Positions 21,990-30,025 of a DNA stretch of 49,189 bases are shown here, in pieces. Where the stretch lies: positions 1-49,189 of the forward strand of contig JAAWKB010000006.1 in NCBI GenBank assembly GCA_022797115.1. The letters are read 5' to 3'. A model generated the notes under the pieces. It was not told the DNA's origin. It worked only from the letters and a program-made list of their open reading frames with translations, and ran no database searches. The DNA comes from Oscillospiraceae bacterium (GTDB lineage Bacteria; Bacillota; Clostridia; Oscillospirales; Oscillospiraceae). The stretch's first letter is position 1. Each line of letters begins with the position of its first letter. The translations under genes and the position numbers were made by a program.

Positions 21990-22726
21990 GCGGTCTGCTT
22001 TCCAAACTGTTCCGCCCAAAAGCCAAAGATGAGCACCCGTTTTGTAGCGTCATTGTAGCCGCCGCCGGCTGCTCCAGCCGGATGGAGGGCGCAAACAAGC
22101 TGATGCTGCCCCTGGATGGCATCCCTGTGCTGGCCAGGACCCTCTTGGCCTTGGATGGGGCCCTTCTGGTGGACGAGATTGTCGTGGCTGTCCGGGAGGA
22201 GGACCTCCTCCCCACCGGAGATCTGTGCAAGACCTACGGCATCACCAAGCCGACCAAGATCGTCCGCGGCGGGAGCACCCGGCTGGAATCCGTGCTGGCG
22301 GCGAGCCGGGAGTGCCGGGAGGATGCTGCCTTCCTGGCCGTCCACGACGGGGCCCGGCCCCTGGCGGAGCCGGAGCTTATTGACCGGGTCATTGCCCTGG
22401 CCCACAACACCAATGCCGCCGCCCCCGCCGTGCCGGTCAAGGACACCATTAAAATTGTGCGGGAGAATGTGGTGGAGCGCACCCCGGACCGGGCCAGCCT
22501 CCGGGCCGTGCAGACGCCCCAGGCCTTTGATGCGCAGCTGCTGCGGGCCGCCCTCCAGTCCGCCCAGACCTCCGGCATCGACGTGACGGACGACTGCTCT
22601 GCCGTGGAGCTGCTGGGCAAGGAGGTCTACCTCACCAACGGCTCCTATGAGAACATCAAAATCACCACGCCGGAGGACATGCTGCTTGCGGCTGAGCTGC
22701 TGCGGCGGCGGGAGGAACTGCAATGA
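21986..22726 (+). CDS. ispD: 2-C-methyl-D-erythritol 4-phosphate cytidylyltransferase
   Basis: 246 residues. The nucleotide-binding loop is [22 protein letters not shown] (about 28-49), with VHDGARPL (about 117) and AVPVKDTIK as further signature segments, and [11 protein letters not shown] near the end. It makes CDP-methylerythritol from MEP and CTP in the non-mevalonate isoprenoid pathway. The usual GxGxRM is GCSSRM, a variant that keeps the arginine. There is a short basic N-terminal extension (about 20 residues). It overlaps carD and ispF by 4 bp each, so the three are one operon. Confidence 0.95.
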   Translation: MSGLLSKLFRPKAKDEHPFCSVIVAAAGCSSRMEGANKLMLPLDGIPVLARTLLALDGALLVDEIVVAVREEDLLPTGDLCKTYGITKPTKIVRGGSTRLESVLAASRECREDAAFLAVHDGARPLAEPELIDRVIALAHNTNAAAPAVPVKDTIKIVRENVVERTPDRASLRAVQTPQAFDAQLLRAALQSAQTSGIDVTDDCSAVELLGKEVYLTNGSYENIKITTPEDMLLAAELLRRREELQ

Positions 22727-23202
22727 GCACGCCGCGAATCGGCCAGGGCTACGACGTCCACCGCCTGGTGGAGGGGCGGCCGCTGGTGCTGGGCGGTGTG
22801 ACGGTCCCCTATGAAAAGGGGCTTCTCGGCCACTCCGATGCGGATGTGGTCCTCCACGCCCTGATGGATGCCCTGCTGGGTGCGGCGGCCTTGGGCGACA
22901 TTGGGCGGCACTTCCCAGACAGCGACATGCGCTACAAGGGCGCGGACAGCCGCCTCCTGCTGCGCCATGTGGTCCGTCTTCTGGCAGACCAGGGGTTTAC
23001 CATCGGGAATGTAGACGTTACCCTGGTGGCCCAGCGGCCAAAAATCGCCCCTTTCATCCCCCAGATGCGGGAGAACATCGCCGCCGACCTGCAAACCAGT
23101 TTGGACGCAGTCAACATCAAGGCGACAACGGAGGAGCATCTGGGCTTTACCGGTTCCGGAGAGGGCATGGCTGCTCAGGCCGTGGCCCTGATCTTTCGCT
23201 GA
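22723..23202 (+). CDS. ispF: 2-C-methyl-D-erythritol 2,4-cyclodiphosphate synthase
   Basis: 159 residues, normal length. Metal and substrate motifs: [12 protein letters not shown] (Asp and His ligands, about 8-19), [21 protein letters not shown] (His ligand, about 35-55), [11 protein letters not shown] and [15 protein letters not shown]. It converts CDP-ME-2-phosphate to MEcPP in the MEP pathway. Translationally coupled to ispD. The intermediate enzyme IspE is encoded at 27897-28775. Confidence 0.97.
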   Translation: MSTPRIGQGYDVHRLVEGRPLVLGGVTVPYEKGLLGHSDADVVLHALMDALLGAAALGDIGRHFPDSDMRYKGADSRLLLRHVVRLLADQGFTIGNVDVTLVAQRPKIAPFIPQMRENIAADLQTSLDAVNIKATTEEHLGFTGSGEGMAAQAVALIFR

Positions 23203-23293
23203 GCGGCGCCAGCTGTCCCACAGCAGGTCTTGTTCAAGGCGGCCCCCTGTTATCTCTATGATAAATTTTGTATGAATATTGTCTTTTTTGACC

Positions 23294-23330
23294 AGCAAAG
23301 GGCGCGGGATTCTCTCCCGCGCCCTTTGCT
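23294..23330. terminator. Strong bidirectional terminator between ispF and the merR-type gene
   Basis: A 16-bp perfect stem (AGCAAAGGGCGCGGGA with TCCCGCGCCCTTTGCT, loop TTCTC). The right arm abuts the stop codon of the convergent MerR gene. Confidence 0.85.
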
Positions 23331-24098
23331 TCAGTCCTTTTTTTCGTAGTACGCCTGAGCGGCCTTAGCAAAGAAAGCCGTGCATCCCGGCGCGATGGCT
23401 TCATAGTAATCTGCAAACCGTGGGTCCTGGCCATACATCTCTATGAGGGCAATATGTGCCTGGGGCGTCACTGCCTCCGGTTTCCAAAAATGCCCCAGCC
23501 ACTGGCCGTGAAGACGGACAGCCTCCTGCGCATCCACGCCCGCCGGGTCGCCTGACGCAGCGGCACGCCGGAGTGCCGCTTGATAGCCTTCCTCCTCCGC
23601 CTTCATCTGGTTCCATGCCTCCTCTGTCATACCTGTGACGCGGGCGGCGCAGCTGTCCGCCGCCTCATCACCATATTTCTCCCGGACCTCCTGGCCATAG
23701 GCCGCCTCATTCTCACGGACAGCCTGCCGTTTCATGCTCTCAAACCGTTCCTTGTCGCTCATATGCGAGCCTCCTTCCATATCCTCTAACGTGCGGCAGA
23801 CCATGTGGATGAGCTCCTCCACCTCCCGCCGCCGTTCCAGAAGGCGTTCCAGATGCCCCCGCAGTGCGCCGGCCCGGTCGAAACCCGGTGCGTCCAGCAT
23901 GTGGCGGATCTCCTCCAGCGGAACCCCCATTGCCCGGTAAAGCAGGATCTGCTCCAGCCGGTCGATCTCCTGAGGCCCATAAAGACGGTAATCATTCCCT
24001 GTAGCCCGGGCCGGGTGCAGAAGGCCAATCGCATCATAATACCGCAGGGTACGGGGCGTCAGCCCGGTTTTCTGCGCCAGTTCCTTGACCGTGTACAT
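23331..24098 (-). CDS. MerR-family regulator with TipAS drug-binding domain
   Basis: 255 residues from ATG 24098, which is preceded by AGGAGGTGATC, a full match to the anti-Shine-Dalgarno sequence. N-terminal MerR domain: YTVKELAQKTGLTPRTLRYYDAIGLLHPA (helix-turn-helix and wing, about 2-30), DYRLYGPQEIDRLEQILLYRAMGVPLEEI, then a dimerisation helix (about 75-110). The C-terminal half (about 120-255, with SGDPAGVDAQEAVRLHGQWLG and IALIEMYGQDPRFADYYEAIAPGCTAFFAKA) is the TipAS globin-like domain that binds thiopeptides or other multidrug ligands. It should twist its own elongated promoter (24119-24149). The ABC-F resistance-type gene lies upstream on the same strand. Confidence 0.93.
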   Translation of the reverse strand: MYTVKELAQKTGLTPRTLRYYDAIGLLHPARATGNDYRLYGPQEIDRLEQILLYRAMGVPLEEIRHMLDAPGFDRAGALRGHLERLLERRREVEELIHMVCRTLEDMEGGSHMSDKERFESMKRQAVRENEAAYGQEVREKYGDEAADSCAARVTGMTEEAWNQMKAEEEGYQAALRRAAASGDPAGVDAQEAVRLHGQWLGHFWKPEAVTPQAHIALIEMYGQDPRFADYYEAIAPGCTAFFAKAAQAYYEKKD

Positions 24099-24118
24099 CG
24101 GATCACCTCCTGTAGGAA

Positions 24119-24149
24119 AGGATAGGCCTTGACGCTGCGTCAATGTCAA
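24119..24149 (-). promoter_or_regulatory. MerR-type promoter with 19-bp spacer and palindromic operator
   Basis: Minus-strand -35 TTGACA (24144-24149) and -10 TATCCT (24119-24124) are 19 bp apart, the overlong spacing that MerR activators correct. The spacer carries a perfect 15-bp palindrome TTGACGCTGCGTCAA (24129-24143). It drives the MerR/TipAS gene itself, so autoactivation is expected. Confidence 0.85.
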
Positions 24150-24177
24150 GCACTTTTTTACGTTTCATGGCTCTTTT

Positions 24178-25737
24178 TTAAAAATGATCCTGCGTGAGGG
24201 TTTCCCGCTCCACTGGAAACAGCCCGTTCTCTGTCAAGTAATATAGCTTGTCACATACTTCCGCCAGGAACTTTCTGTCGTGGGACACGCTGATGATGGT
24301 GCCGCCGTAATCCCGCAGGGCCTGGCGTACCCGCGGGCCGGACATGGGAGAAAAATTCCGGGTGGGCTCATCCAACAGCATCACGTTTGTCCCATCCAGT
24401 ACCATCTTCGCCATCAGCAGCTTGGCCTTCTGCCCACCGGACAGCTCCCGAATCGGGTGTACCATCTCCTGCCGGGCATAGCGGAGGCTGCCCAGGTAGG
24501 TCCGGGCCCTCGTCTCGGTGGCAGTATCCCCCTCCGGAGCCAGGAACTGGAGCGGCGTCTGATCCATCGGCAGGGCCTCGGCGTAGTCCTGGGACATGTA
24601 CCCCGCCCGGAGATCCCGGCGACTACACAGCTCCTTCCAGATCTCCCGCAGCAGCGTGGTCTTCCCTGTGCCATTGGGCCCCATGATCCCCACCTTCTCC
24701 CCACCCGAAATATGCAGGCGCAGGTTTTCTGCCAGAACCCGGTCCCCAACCCGCAATTCCTCCCGGTGCAGATCCAGCACAGTTTTCCCCGCAGGAAGCC
24801 GGGCCTCCTCCGGAAAACGCAGGAAGACGGCCATCTCCACCTCCGGGAGCTTCGTCATCTGCTCCGCCTCTCGCTCGAACCGGCGGCCCATGGACTGTAC
24901 TGCGTGCATTTTCTTTTTTAAGAGCCGGGCCGTGCTGGGGTCCTGCCGGGAAACAACGTTCTGGGCGTGCTCCACGCTCTGCTGAATCCGGCGGTACTTC
25001 TCCATCTTCTTCCTGTACTCCTCCCGCTCCTTCCGCGCCTGGCGGTCCTGCGCGGCAATCCCGGCATCCCGCCGCTGGCGGTAGGTCTGGTAGTCCAGCC
25101 GGTGTGCCATACACCGGGGCGGTTTCCCCTCCCGGGGGTGCTCAATATGCAGCACCACGGTGGCGGTTCGCTCGATCAGCATTTCATCATGAGAGATATA
25201 AAGGATAATCCCTTGATACCCGTTGATGAATTCCTCCAGCCAGGCCAACACCGCCAAATCCACATCGCTGGAGGGCTCGTCCAGCAGCAGTACCGCTGGG
25301 CGGCTGAACAGCAGACGGCCAAGCTGGAGCTTGATCCGTTCCCCGCCAGAGAGGGTGGACACCGGCCGGCTGCTGTAGAATTCCTCTACAGGGAACCGGA
25401 GCTGCCGCGCAATCTCCCCCAGCTCCTTGGGCGTCAGATCATAGAAACATGGCGACGCGGCGCAAAAGTCGAGAATGCTCCCCGCCTTCTCCTCCTCCCC
25501 CAGCTCCTGGGCCAGATAGCCCACCGGGCCGGGATTCCCGGCCAGCTCCCCGCTCCATTGGCAGTAGCCCTCAATACGCTGCGGGTCATCAATCCACTGG
25601 AGCAAGGTGGATTTCCCATTGCCCTCCTCCCCGATCAGGGCGGCCTTGTCGCCGTCGTTGAGTACAAAAGAAAAATCCTCCACCAAGGTCCGCAGATCCT
25701 TTTGGTGGGTCAGTGTCAGATGGTTGATTTGTAACAT
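24178..25737 (-). CDS. ABC-F ribosomal protection ATPase (antibiotic resistance type)
   Basis: 519 residues from ATG 25737. Two ABC cassettes and no membrane segments. NBD1: Walker A GEEGNGKST (36-44), signature LSGGERIKLQLGRLL, Walker B VLLLDEPSSDVD. Linker: a long charged helix pair (QDRQARKEREEYRKKMEKYRRIQQSVEHAQ...) that reaches the peptidyl-transferase centre. NBD2: GPNGTGKTT, LSGGQKAKLLMAKMVL, VMLLDEPTRNFSPMSGPRVRQAL. The RNFSP variant after the second Walker B is typical of the clostridial resistance ABC-F group (recalled). These proteins bind the E site and dislodge lincosamides, pleuromutilins or streptogramins. The attenuator leader upstream (25774-25949) supports a drug-induced role. 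The ribosome site AAGGGGG is about 11 bases from the ATG. Confidence 0.88.
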   Translation of the reverse strand: MLQINHLTLTHQKDLRTLVEDFSFVLNDGDKAALIGEEGNGKSTLLQWIDDPQRIEGYCQWSGELAGNPGPVGYLAQELGEEEKAGSILDFCAASPCFYDLTPKELGEIARQLRFPVEEFYSSRPVSTLSGGERIKLQLGRLLFSRPAVLLLDEPSSDVDLAVLAWLEEFINGYQGIILYISHDEMLIERTATVVLHIEHPREGKPPRCMAHRLDYQTYRQRRDAGIAAQDRQARKEREEYRKKMEKYRRIQQSVEHAQNVVSRQDPSTARLLKKKMHAVQSMGRRFEREAEQMTKLPEVEMAVFLRFPEEARLPAGKTVLDLHREELRVGDRVLAENLRLHISGGEKVGIMGPNGTGKTTLLREIWKELCSRRDLRAGYMSQDYAEALPMDQTPLQFLAPEGDTATETRARTYLGSLRYARQEMVHPIRELSGGQKAKLLMAKMVLDGTNVMLLDEPTRNFSPMSGPRVRQALRDYGGTIISVSHDRKFLAEVCDKLYYLTENGLFPVERETLTQDHF

Positions 25738-25773
25738 AAGGAAACGTCCCCCTTCCGGCTGCCCTGGGGCAGC

Positions 25774-25804
25774 AAAAAACTGCTTCCGGACATGCCGAAA
25801 GCAG
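25774..25804 (-). terminator. Leader terminator (attenuator) of the ABC-F gene
   Basis: In the 5' leader on the minus strand CTGCTTTCGG pairs with CCGGAAGCAG (10 bp, one wobble, 5-nt loop, 25780-25804) and TTTTTT follows (25774-25779). It ends about 37 bp before the start codon, so transcription would stop unless the stem is disrupted. Confidence 0.85.
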
Positions 25805-25866
25805 CGGAGAACGCGGCGGGGCGCACCGAAGCAAGACGCTCCGGCCAAGTGCCCGGCATCCTCTGA

Positions 25867-25875
25867 CTTTCGGCA
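25867..25875 (-). promoter_or_regulatory. Antiterminator arm in the ABC-F leader
   Basis: The minus-strand segment TGCCGAAAG (25875 to 25867) is perfectly complementary to CTTTCGGCA (25801 to 25793), which forms the left arm and loop of the terminator. Pairing of the two would abolish the terminator. Confidence 0.7.
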
Positions 25876-25937
25876 ACAGGAACCGGCACACGCCTCCTGC
25901 GTGTACCCCGGAACACTCCTGTAACACGAAAATCAGA

Positions 25938-25949
25938 TTATCCGCGCAT
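25938..25949 (-). CDS. Three-residue upstream ORF in the ABC-F leader
   Basis: ATG CGC GGA TAA encodes Met-Arg-Gly and is placed eight bases after the ribosome site AAGGAAGG, about 25 nt from the predicted transcription start. In ARE ABC-F genes such as vmlR and Listeria lmo0919, drug-stalled ribosomes on short leader ORFs control a downstream terminator; the same is inferred here. Confidence 0.55.
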   Translation of the reverse strand: MRG

Positions 25950-25979
25950 TGTTTCACCCTTCCTTTGAAAGTTGTATTC

Positions 25980-26007
25980 AGTATAGCAGGTTTTTCCCCA
26001 ATGTACA
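25980..26007 (-). promoter_or_regulatory. SigA-type promoter of the ABC-F leader
   Basis: Minus-strand -35 TGTACA (26002-26007), 16-bp spacer, -10 TATACT (25980-25985). The start site would fall near 25973, giving a leader of about 235 nt. Confidence 0.65.
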
Positions 26008-26096
26008 GTTACAATTTTGTTACAGCTATCACATGTATAATTTTTGCCGCTGCCGGGCATCATAAGACGGATTGACCAATGGAAAGGAGGCGGCAG

Positions 26097-26330
26097 ATGA
26101 AGGAATACGAGGTGATCCGGGAGGAATTTGTCCCCTGCTCCGGAGATCAGAGGCCGAATACATGCGAGATCCTGGCCTTGGAGCTGGAAGACCCCTCCAT
26201 GTACGTGCAGGAGCAGTACATGCGCGAGCGGTCCGTGGAATTCCTCTCTACAGAGCGCAACGGCAGCCCCGTCATCGAAGCCCTGCTGGAGGGCGGGCGG
26301 AAGCACCGCTATACGTTTACGGAAATCTGA
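26097..26330 (+). CDS. Small hypothetical protein
   Basis: 77 residues from ATG 26097 (AAAGGAGG six bases upstream). Acidic, soluble, no membrane segment: MKEYEVIREEFVPCSG at the start, one Cys pair (about 14 and 23), then ALELEDPSMYVQEQYMRERSVEFLS and a C-terminal strand KHRYTFTEI. I do not recognise a family. It stands alone, with its own terminator, between the ABC-F leader (divergent) and the antiporter gene (convergent). The strong ribosome site and codon use support a real gene. Confidence 0.7.
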   Translation: MKEYEVIREEFVPCSGDQRPNTCEILALELEDPSMYVQEQYMRERSVEFLSTERNGSPVIEALLEGGRKHRYTFTEI

Positions 26331-26332
26331 AA

Positions 26333-26364
26333 CAGCGGGGACCGGTTTGGGCCGGTTCCCGCTG
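26333..26364 (+). terminator. Terminator of the small hypothetical gene
   Basis: CAGCGGGGACCGG pairs with CCGGTTCCCGCTG (13 bp, one wobble, 6-nt loop), followed by CTGTTT. Confidence 0.75.
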
Positions 26365-26434
26365 CTGTTTGGCTGTCACTCTTTTTTGAAGCGCACAAAA
26401 GAACTTAAAATAATATGTAATGCAACGCCTTGTT

Positions 26435-27400
26435 TTATGCCCCACAGGTCAATGCCAGATACACACCGTAGACTGCCAGCAGCGCCACCCCCTGCCACCT
26501 TTGAAAGCGTACGGAGAGCATCGCCGGGATCACCGCGATCCCGCCCACCAGCAGGCAGGCTGGCAGGTCGATCTGCGCGGAGGTCGGGGAGATCGGCAGG
26601 GGTTTCCCGGCAATCAGCCCGCTGAGGGGTAGGATCAGTGTCAGATCCAGGATATTCGCCCCCAAGATGTTCCCGACCGACAGGGCTGACTGCTTTTTTG
26701 CGATTGCAGTGACGGTTGTGACAAGCTCCGGCAGGGATGTACCCACCGCTACCACCGTAACGCCGATGATCCGCTCGGACACCCCCACCAGCCGTGCCAG
26801 CGCACTGCCGCTGTCTACCAGCAGGTCCGCCCCCAAAATGACGCCAACCGCCCCCACGGTGAATTTGATACAGTTGAAAAGGACCTCCCGCTTAGGCGCC
26901 TGGGCGCGGAAGGGCCCCAGCTCCCCCACGCCGCAGCAGCGCATGGACTGCTGGGCAGAACGCAAATTTTCATAGAGGAACGCCCCGAACACCGCCAACA
27001 GAGCAAGGGACAAAACCAAAGTTACCTCCCCCTGCATCCCCCCGGCCACGACAGTCCCGGCGGCGGCCAGCATCAGCACGGACTTCAGCAGGTAATCCCC
27101 CCGCCGGATCTTGACCGGCATACAGATGACGGAGATCGCCATAATGAGGCCCAGGTTGGCTGTGACACTGCCAACTGCATTCCCAATCGCCATGTCTGTT
27201 TTCCCCTGGACGGCCGCCATCACCGACACCAGCATCTCCGGCAGCGTGGTGGCCAGGCTCACAATGGTAGCCCCCACAATCAGCTTGGGAATCCCGCTGG
27301 CCTCGGCAATCCAAGAGGCCGCATCCACAAAGTAGTCGCCCCCCTTGACAATCAGGATGATACCGGCCAGGAAAATAGCCAGCATCAGCGCAAGCTCCAT
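26435..27400 (-). CDS. Calcium/sodium antiporter (CaCA family, YrbG-like)
   Basis: 321 residues from ATG 27400 (AAGGGGAG eight bases upstream; an in-frame GTG at 27409 is less well placed). Ten hydrophobic segments in two inverted halves. The duplicated ion-binding alpha repeats are visible: alpha-1 GATIVSLATTLPEMLVS...GNAVGSVTANLGLIM (about 43-90) and alpha-2 GVTVVAVGTSLPELVTT...VGNILGANILDLTLIL (about 205-255), each with the essential glutamate and the GN/SN elements. It exchanges Ca2+ (or another cation) for Na+ or H+ across the membrane. A cytosolic loop with a Cys pair (RCCGVGE) joins the halves. Confidence 0.93.
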   Translation of the reverse strand: MELALMLAIFLAGIILIVKGGDYFVDAASWIAEASGIPKLIVGATIVSLATTLPEMLVSVMAAVQGKTDMAIGNAVGSVTANLGLIMAISVICMPVKIRRGDYLLKSVLMLAAAGTVVAGGMQGEVTLVLSLALLAVFGAFLYENLRSAQQSMRCCGVGELGPFRAQAPKREVLFNCIKFTVGAVGVILGADLLVDSGSALARLVGVSERIIGVTVVAVGTSLPELVTTVTAIAKKQSALSVGNILGANILDLTLILPLSGLIAGKPLPISPTSAQIDLPACLLVGGIAVIPAMLSVRFQRWQGVALLAVYGVYLALTCGA

Positions 27401-27529
27401 GTCCTCCACTCCCCTTCCTAATTGAACACATGGCTACTGTACCACGCCCCGCCGGGGAAAGTTCCGGTTATTTTGTCGGCTAAGTTAAATTTTTTAGATA
27501 GCACAGGGCAGACAATCCGGCGAATCCGG

Positions 27530-27558
27530 TAGACATTTGCAAATCCTTGCGGTATACT
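27530..27558 (+). promoter_or_regulatory. Candidate SigA promoter of the zinc-ribbon/ispE unit
   Basis: -35 TAGACA (27530-27535), 17-bp spacer, -10 TATACT (27553-27558), about 30 bp before the zinc-ribbon start. Confidence 0.55.
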
Positions 27559-27591
27559 GGGCAACAGAGTGGAAGGAGTGTGAAATACAAG

Positions 27592-27879
27592 ATGGAACAT
27601 GGTTTACGCTGCCTTCGCTGCGGCGGGGAGATGCGCTTTGCCTGTATGGAGAATCTCCAACTGGGTAAAACCAGTTTCCTCCTGGGCGTCTGGCCCAACC
27701 TGCTGGCCGGGGCTATGCGGGTGGGCGTCTACTGCTGCCAGGACTGCGGGAAACTGGAGTTTTTTGCCGCAGGTGGAGAGGAACACTCCTCCGTACTGCC
27801 CCAGACCAACTGTCCCGCCTGTGGGCGGCGGTACGACTTCGATTACCCTCGCTGCCCCTTCTGCGGATACGAATACTAA
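27592..27879 (+). CDS. Zinc-ribbon protein
   Basis: 95 residues read from ATG 27592 (AAGGAG is 13 bases upstream, longer than usual; a GTG at 27580 is too close to it). Two zinc-ribbon type knuckle sets are visible: CLRCGGEM and CCQDCGKL in the first part, CPACGRRYDFDYPRCPFCGYEY at the C-terminus. The pattern suggests Zn2+ binding and a structural or nucleic-acid-contacting role; no specific function is known to me. The gene ends 17 bp before the ispE start and so is co-transcribed with it. Confidence 0.75.
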   Translation: MEHGLRCLRCGGEMRFACMENLQLGKTSFLLGVWPNLLAGAMRVGVYCCQDCGKLEFFAAGGEEHSSVLPQTNCPACGRRYDFDYPRCPFCGYEY

Positions 27880-27896
27880 TGTATGGGAGGTTTCTT

Positions 27897-28775
27897 ATGG
27901 CCTACACAGAACCGGCCTACGCCAAATTAAATCTCACCCTGGATATCCTGGGACGCCGTGAGGACGGCTACCACGACATGCGCATGGTCATGCAGTCCAT
28001 TGACCTACAGGATCTCATAACCTTCACCCCCCAGGCGGAGCCGGGATTCACGCTGACTACCAATCTGCCTTACCTCCCCCGGGACGGCGGCAACATTGCC
28101 GTCAAGGCGGCAAACCAGTTTTTTCAAGACAATCGGCTCCCTGTCTTGGGGATGTCCATTGATATCAAAAAAAATATCCCTGTGTGCGCGGGCATGGCCG
28201 GCGGCAGCAGCGACGGCGCGGCTGTCCTGCGGCTTCTGCGGCGGCTCTGCCTGCCGGAGCTCCCCCAAGGACAGCTGGAGGAGACTGGCGGCAGGGTGGG
28301 CAGCGACGTCCCCTACTGTGTCCGGGGCGGCACCGCCCTGGCCGAGGGCCGTGGCGAGGCGCTCACCGACCTCCCTCCCCTGCCCCCCTGCTGGATCGCC
28401 GTATGCAAGCCCCCCTGCTCCATCTCTACGCCGGAGCTGTTCGCACAGGTGCGCGTCAAACGCCTGCGCTGCCATCCTGACACCGCCGGTATGCTGGAGG
28501 CCCTCTCCAGCGGGGATCTGGAGGGCATCGCCCACCGGCTGTACAACGTCTTTGAGGACATCCTCCCCAGGCGGTACGCTCAGGTCTTCGAGATCAAGGC
28601 CGCCCTGCTGAATATGGGCGCCATGGCCGCTTCCATGACCGGCAGCGGCCCCACCGTGTTCGGCCTGTTCCCGGAACGGGAGCCTGCCGCCCGGGCCGTC
28701 CAGGCCCTGTCGGAGCGGTTCCCCGCAACATTCCTGTGCCGCCCCGCCCCCGCCTGCTTTCCCCGGCAGCCTTGA
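27897..28775 (+). CDS. ispE: 4-diphosphocytidyl-2-C-methyl-D-erythritol kinase
   Basis: 292 residues from ATG 27897 (GGGAGG six bases upstream). GHMP kinase fold: motif 1 PAYAKLNLTLDILGRREDGYH (substrate and catalytic Lys/Asp region, split here for length only), motif 2 CAGMAGGSSDGAAVL (ATP loop, about 97-111), SDVPYCVRGGTALAEGRGE, and motif 3 MTGSGPTVFGLF. It phosphorylates CDP-ME, the step between IspD and IspF, both encoded about 5 kb upstream. The unit continues from the zinc-ribbon gene. Confidence 0.96.
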   Translation: MAYTEPAYAKLNLTLDILGRREDGYHDMRMVMQSIDLQDLITFTPQAEPGFTLTTNLPYLPRDGGNIAVKAANQFFQDNRLPVLGMSIDIKKNIPVCAGMAGGSSDGAAVLRLLRRLCLPELPQGQLEETGGRVGSDVPYCVRGGTALAEGRGEALTDLPPLPPCWIAVCKPPCSISTPELFAQVRVKRLRCHPDTAGMLEALSSGDLEGIAHRLYNVFEDILPRRYAQVFEIKAALLNMGAMAASMTGSGPTVFGLFPEREPAARAVQALSERFPATFLCRPAPACFPRQP

Positions 28776-28931
28776 TCCGCCGCCCTGTCCATTACTTACC
28801 CTCTCTTTTTAAAATTTTTCTTCTCCTGCCTTTCATTGGAATCTCTGCCGTGCATAAGGGCGGGCGCAGGGGAAAAAATACGGACGTAAGGCTTACGACA
28901 GGCTTTTCAAAAAAGAAGGAGGTACGAGGAT

Positions 28932-29144
28932 ATGGTTTTGGATCGGATCGCATTGATCCTGGTGATCATCGGCGCACTGAACTGGGGACTGATCGGGCTG
29001 TTCGGGCTGGATTTGGTGGCGTTTTTCTGCGGCGGCCAGATGGCGGTCATCTCCCGGATCATTTACTCCCTTGTGGGGCTGGCGGGCCTGTGGTGCGTCT
29101 CCCTGCTGTTCCGGGAGAGGCAGCCGGAAGAAGCAACCGCCTGA
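28932..29144 (+). CDS. DUF378 (YuzA-like) small membrane protein
   Basis: 70 residues with two membrane helices: MVLDRIALILVIIGALNWGL and AVISRIIYSLVGLAGLWCVSLLF. The GALNWGLIGLF motif is the DUF378 hallmark. GGAGG lies nine bases upstream of the ATG. Function is unknown for the family. About 155 bp separate it from ispE, with no feature seen in between. Confidence 0.88.
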   Translation: MVLDRIALILVIIGALNWGLIGLFGLDLVAFFCGGQMAVISRIIYSLVGLAGLWCVSLLFRERQPEEATA

Positions 29145-29210
29145 GCCGCACACAGTACGCGCTAAATCCCGCCCGCCTGTCCGGGACGCGGGTCGGATTT
29201 TGATATATGG

Positions 29211-29238
29211 GGAGGGTGCGGCAGATGCCGGACCCTCC
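29211..29238 (+). terminator. Hairpin after the DUF378 gene
   Basis: GGAGGGT pairs with ACCCTCC and an inner CGGC with GCCG, around an AGAT loop; ATTTGTGT follows. Weak T-tract. Confidence 0.55.
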
Positions 29239-29260
29239 CATTTGTGTATCCAGATAAAGC

Positions 29261-29292
29261 AAGCCCCCGGATCGCAGGCCATCCGGGGGCTT
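29261..29292. terminator. livF operon terminator
   Basis: A 12-bp perfect stem AAGCCCCCGGAT with ATCCGGGGGCTT (8-nt loop), 22 bp after the livF stop on the minus strand. It may also act on the plus strand, where GAAAGATTTTTT follows. Confidence 0.8.
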
Positions 29293-29314
29293 GAAAGATT
29301 TTTTAAGGAGGAAT

Positions 29315-30022
29315 CTATCCCCCCAGGTACGCCTTGCGCACCTGGTCGCTGGCCATGAGCTCCGCACCCGTTCCGCTCAGGGAAATACGCCCCGTCTCCA
29401 GCACATAGGCCCGGTCGGCCACAGAGAGGGCGGCCTGGGCATTCTGCTCCACCAGCAGGATCGTGGTACCGGCGGCGTGGAGTTCCTTGATGATATCAAA
29501 AATCTGCTCCACCAGGATCGGGGCCAGGCCCATGGAGGGCTCATCCAGCATCAGGAGCTTGGGCTTGGACATGAGAGCACGGCCCATTGCCAGCATCTGC
29601 TGCTCACCGCCGGAGAGGGTCCCGGCCACCTGGCGGCGGCGCTCCTCCAGGCGGGGGAACCGCTTGTATACGTCCGCAATGCCGGGGGCAATAGTGGAAT
29701 TGGGCTGGGTGTAGGCCCCCATCTCCAAATTTTCCTCTACTGTCATTTGCAGGAAAACCCGCCGTCCCTCCGGGACCTGAGCCAAGCCGCGCTCTACCAC
29801 CTTGTGGGGGGCTACGCCCTTGAGATCCTGCTCCATAAACTGCACCGACCCCGTCCGGAGGTGCAGCAGGCCGGACACCGTATTCAGCACTGTGGACTTA
29901 CCCGCGCCGTTGGCGCCGATCAGTGTGACGATCTCCCCCTCGTTGACCTCAAAGGAGACGCCCTTGACCGCGTGGATACTGCCGTAGTACACATGGATAT
30001 CGTTTACCTTCAGCATAGCCAT
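29315..30022 (-). CDS. livF: Branched-chain amino-acid ABC transporter, ATPase LivF
   Basis: 235 residues, cytosolic ABC ATPase. Walker A GANGAGKST (about 37-45), Q-loop, signature TLSGGEQQMLAMGRAL, Walker B LLMLDEPSMGLAP and H-loop LLVEQN. The MLKVNDIHVYYGSIHAVKGV start and AYLGG end are typical of LivF. It powers uptake with LivG, LivM and LivH and is the last gene of livKHMGF. It starts 3 bp after livG ends. Confidence 0.95.
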   Translation of the reverse strand: MAMLKVNDIHVYYGSIHAVKGVSFEVNEGEIVTLIGANGAGKSTVLNTVSGLLHLRTGSVQFMEQDLKGVAPHKVVERGLAQVPEGRRVFLQMTVEENLEMGAYTQPNSTIAPGIADVYKRFPRLEERRRQVAGTLSGGEQQMLAMGRALMSKPKLLMLDEPSMGLAPILVEQIFDIIKELHAAGTTILLVEQNAQAALSVADRAYVLETGRISLSGTGAELMASDQVRKAYLGG

Positions 30023-30025
30023 GCC

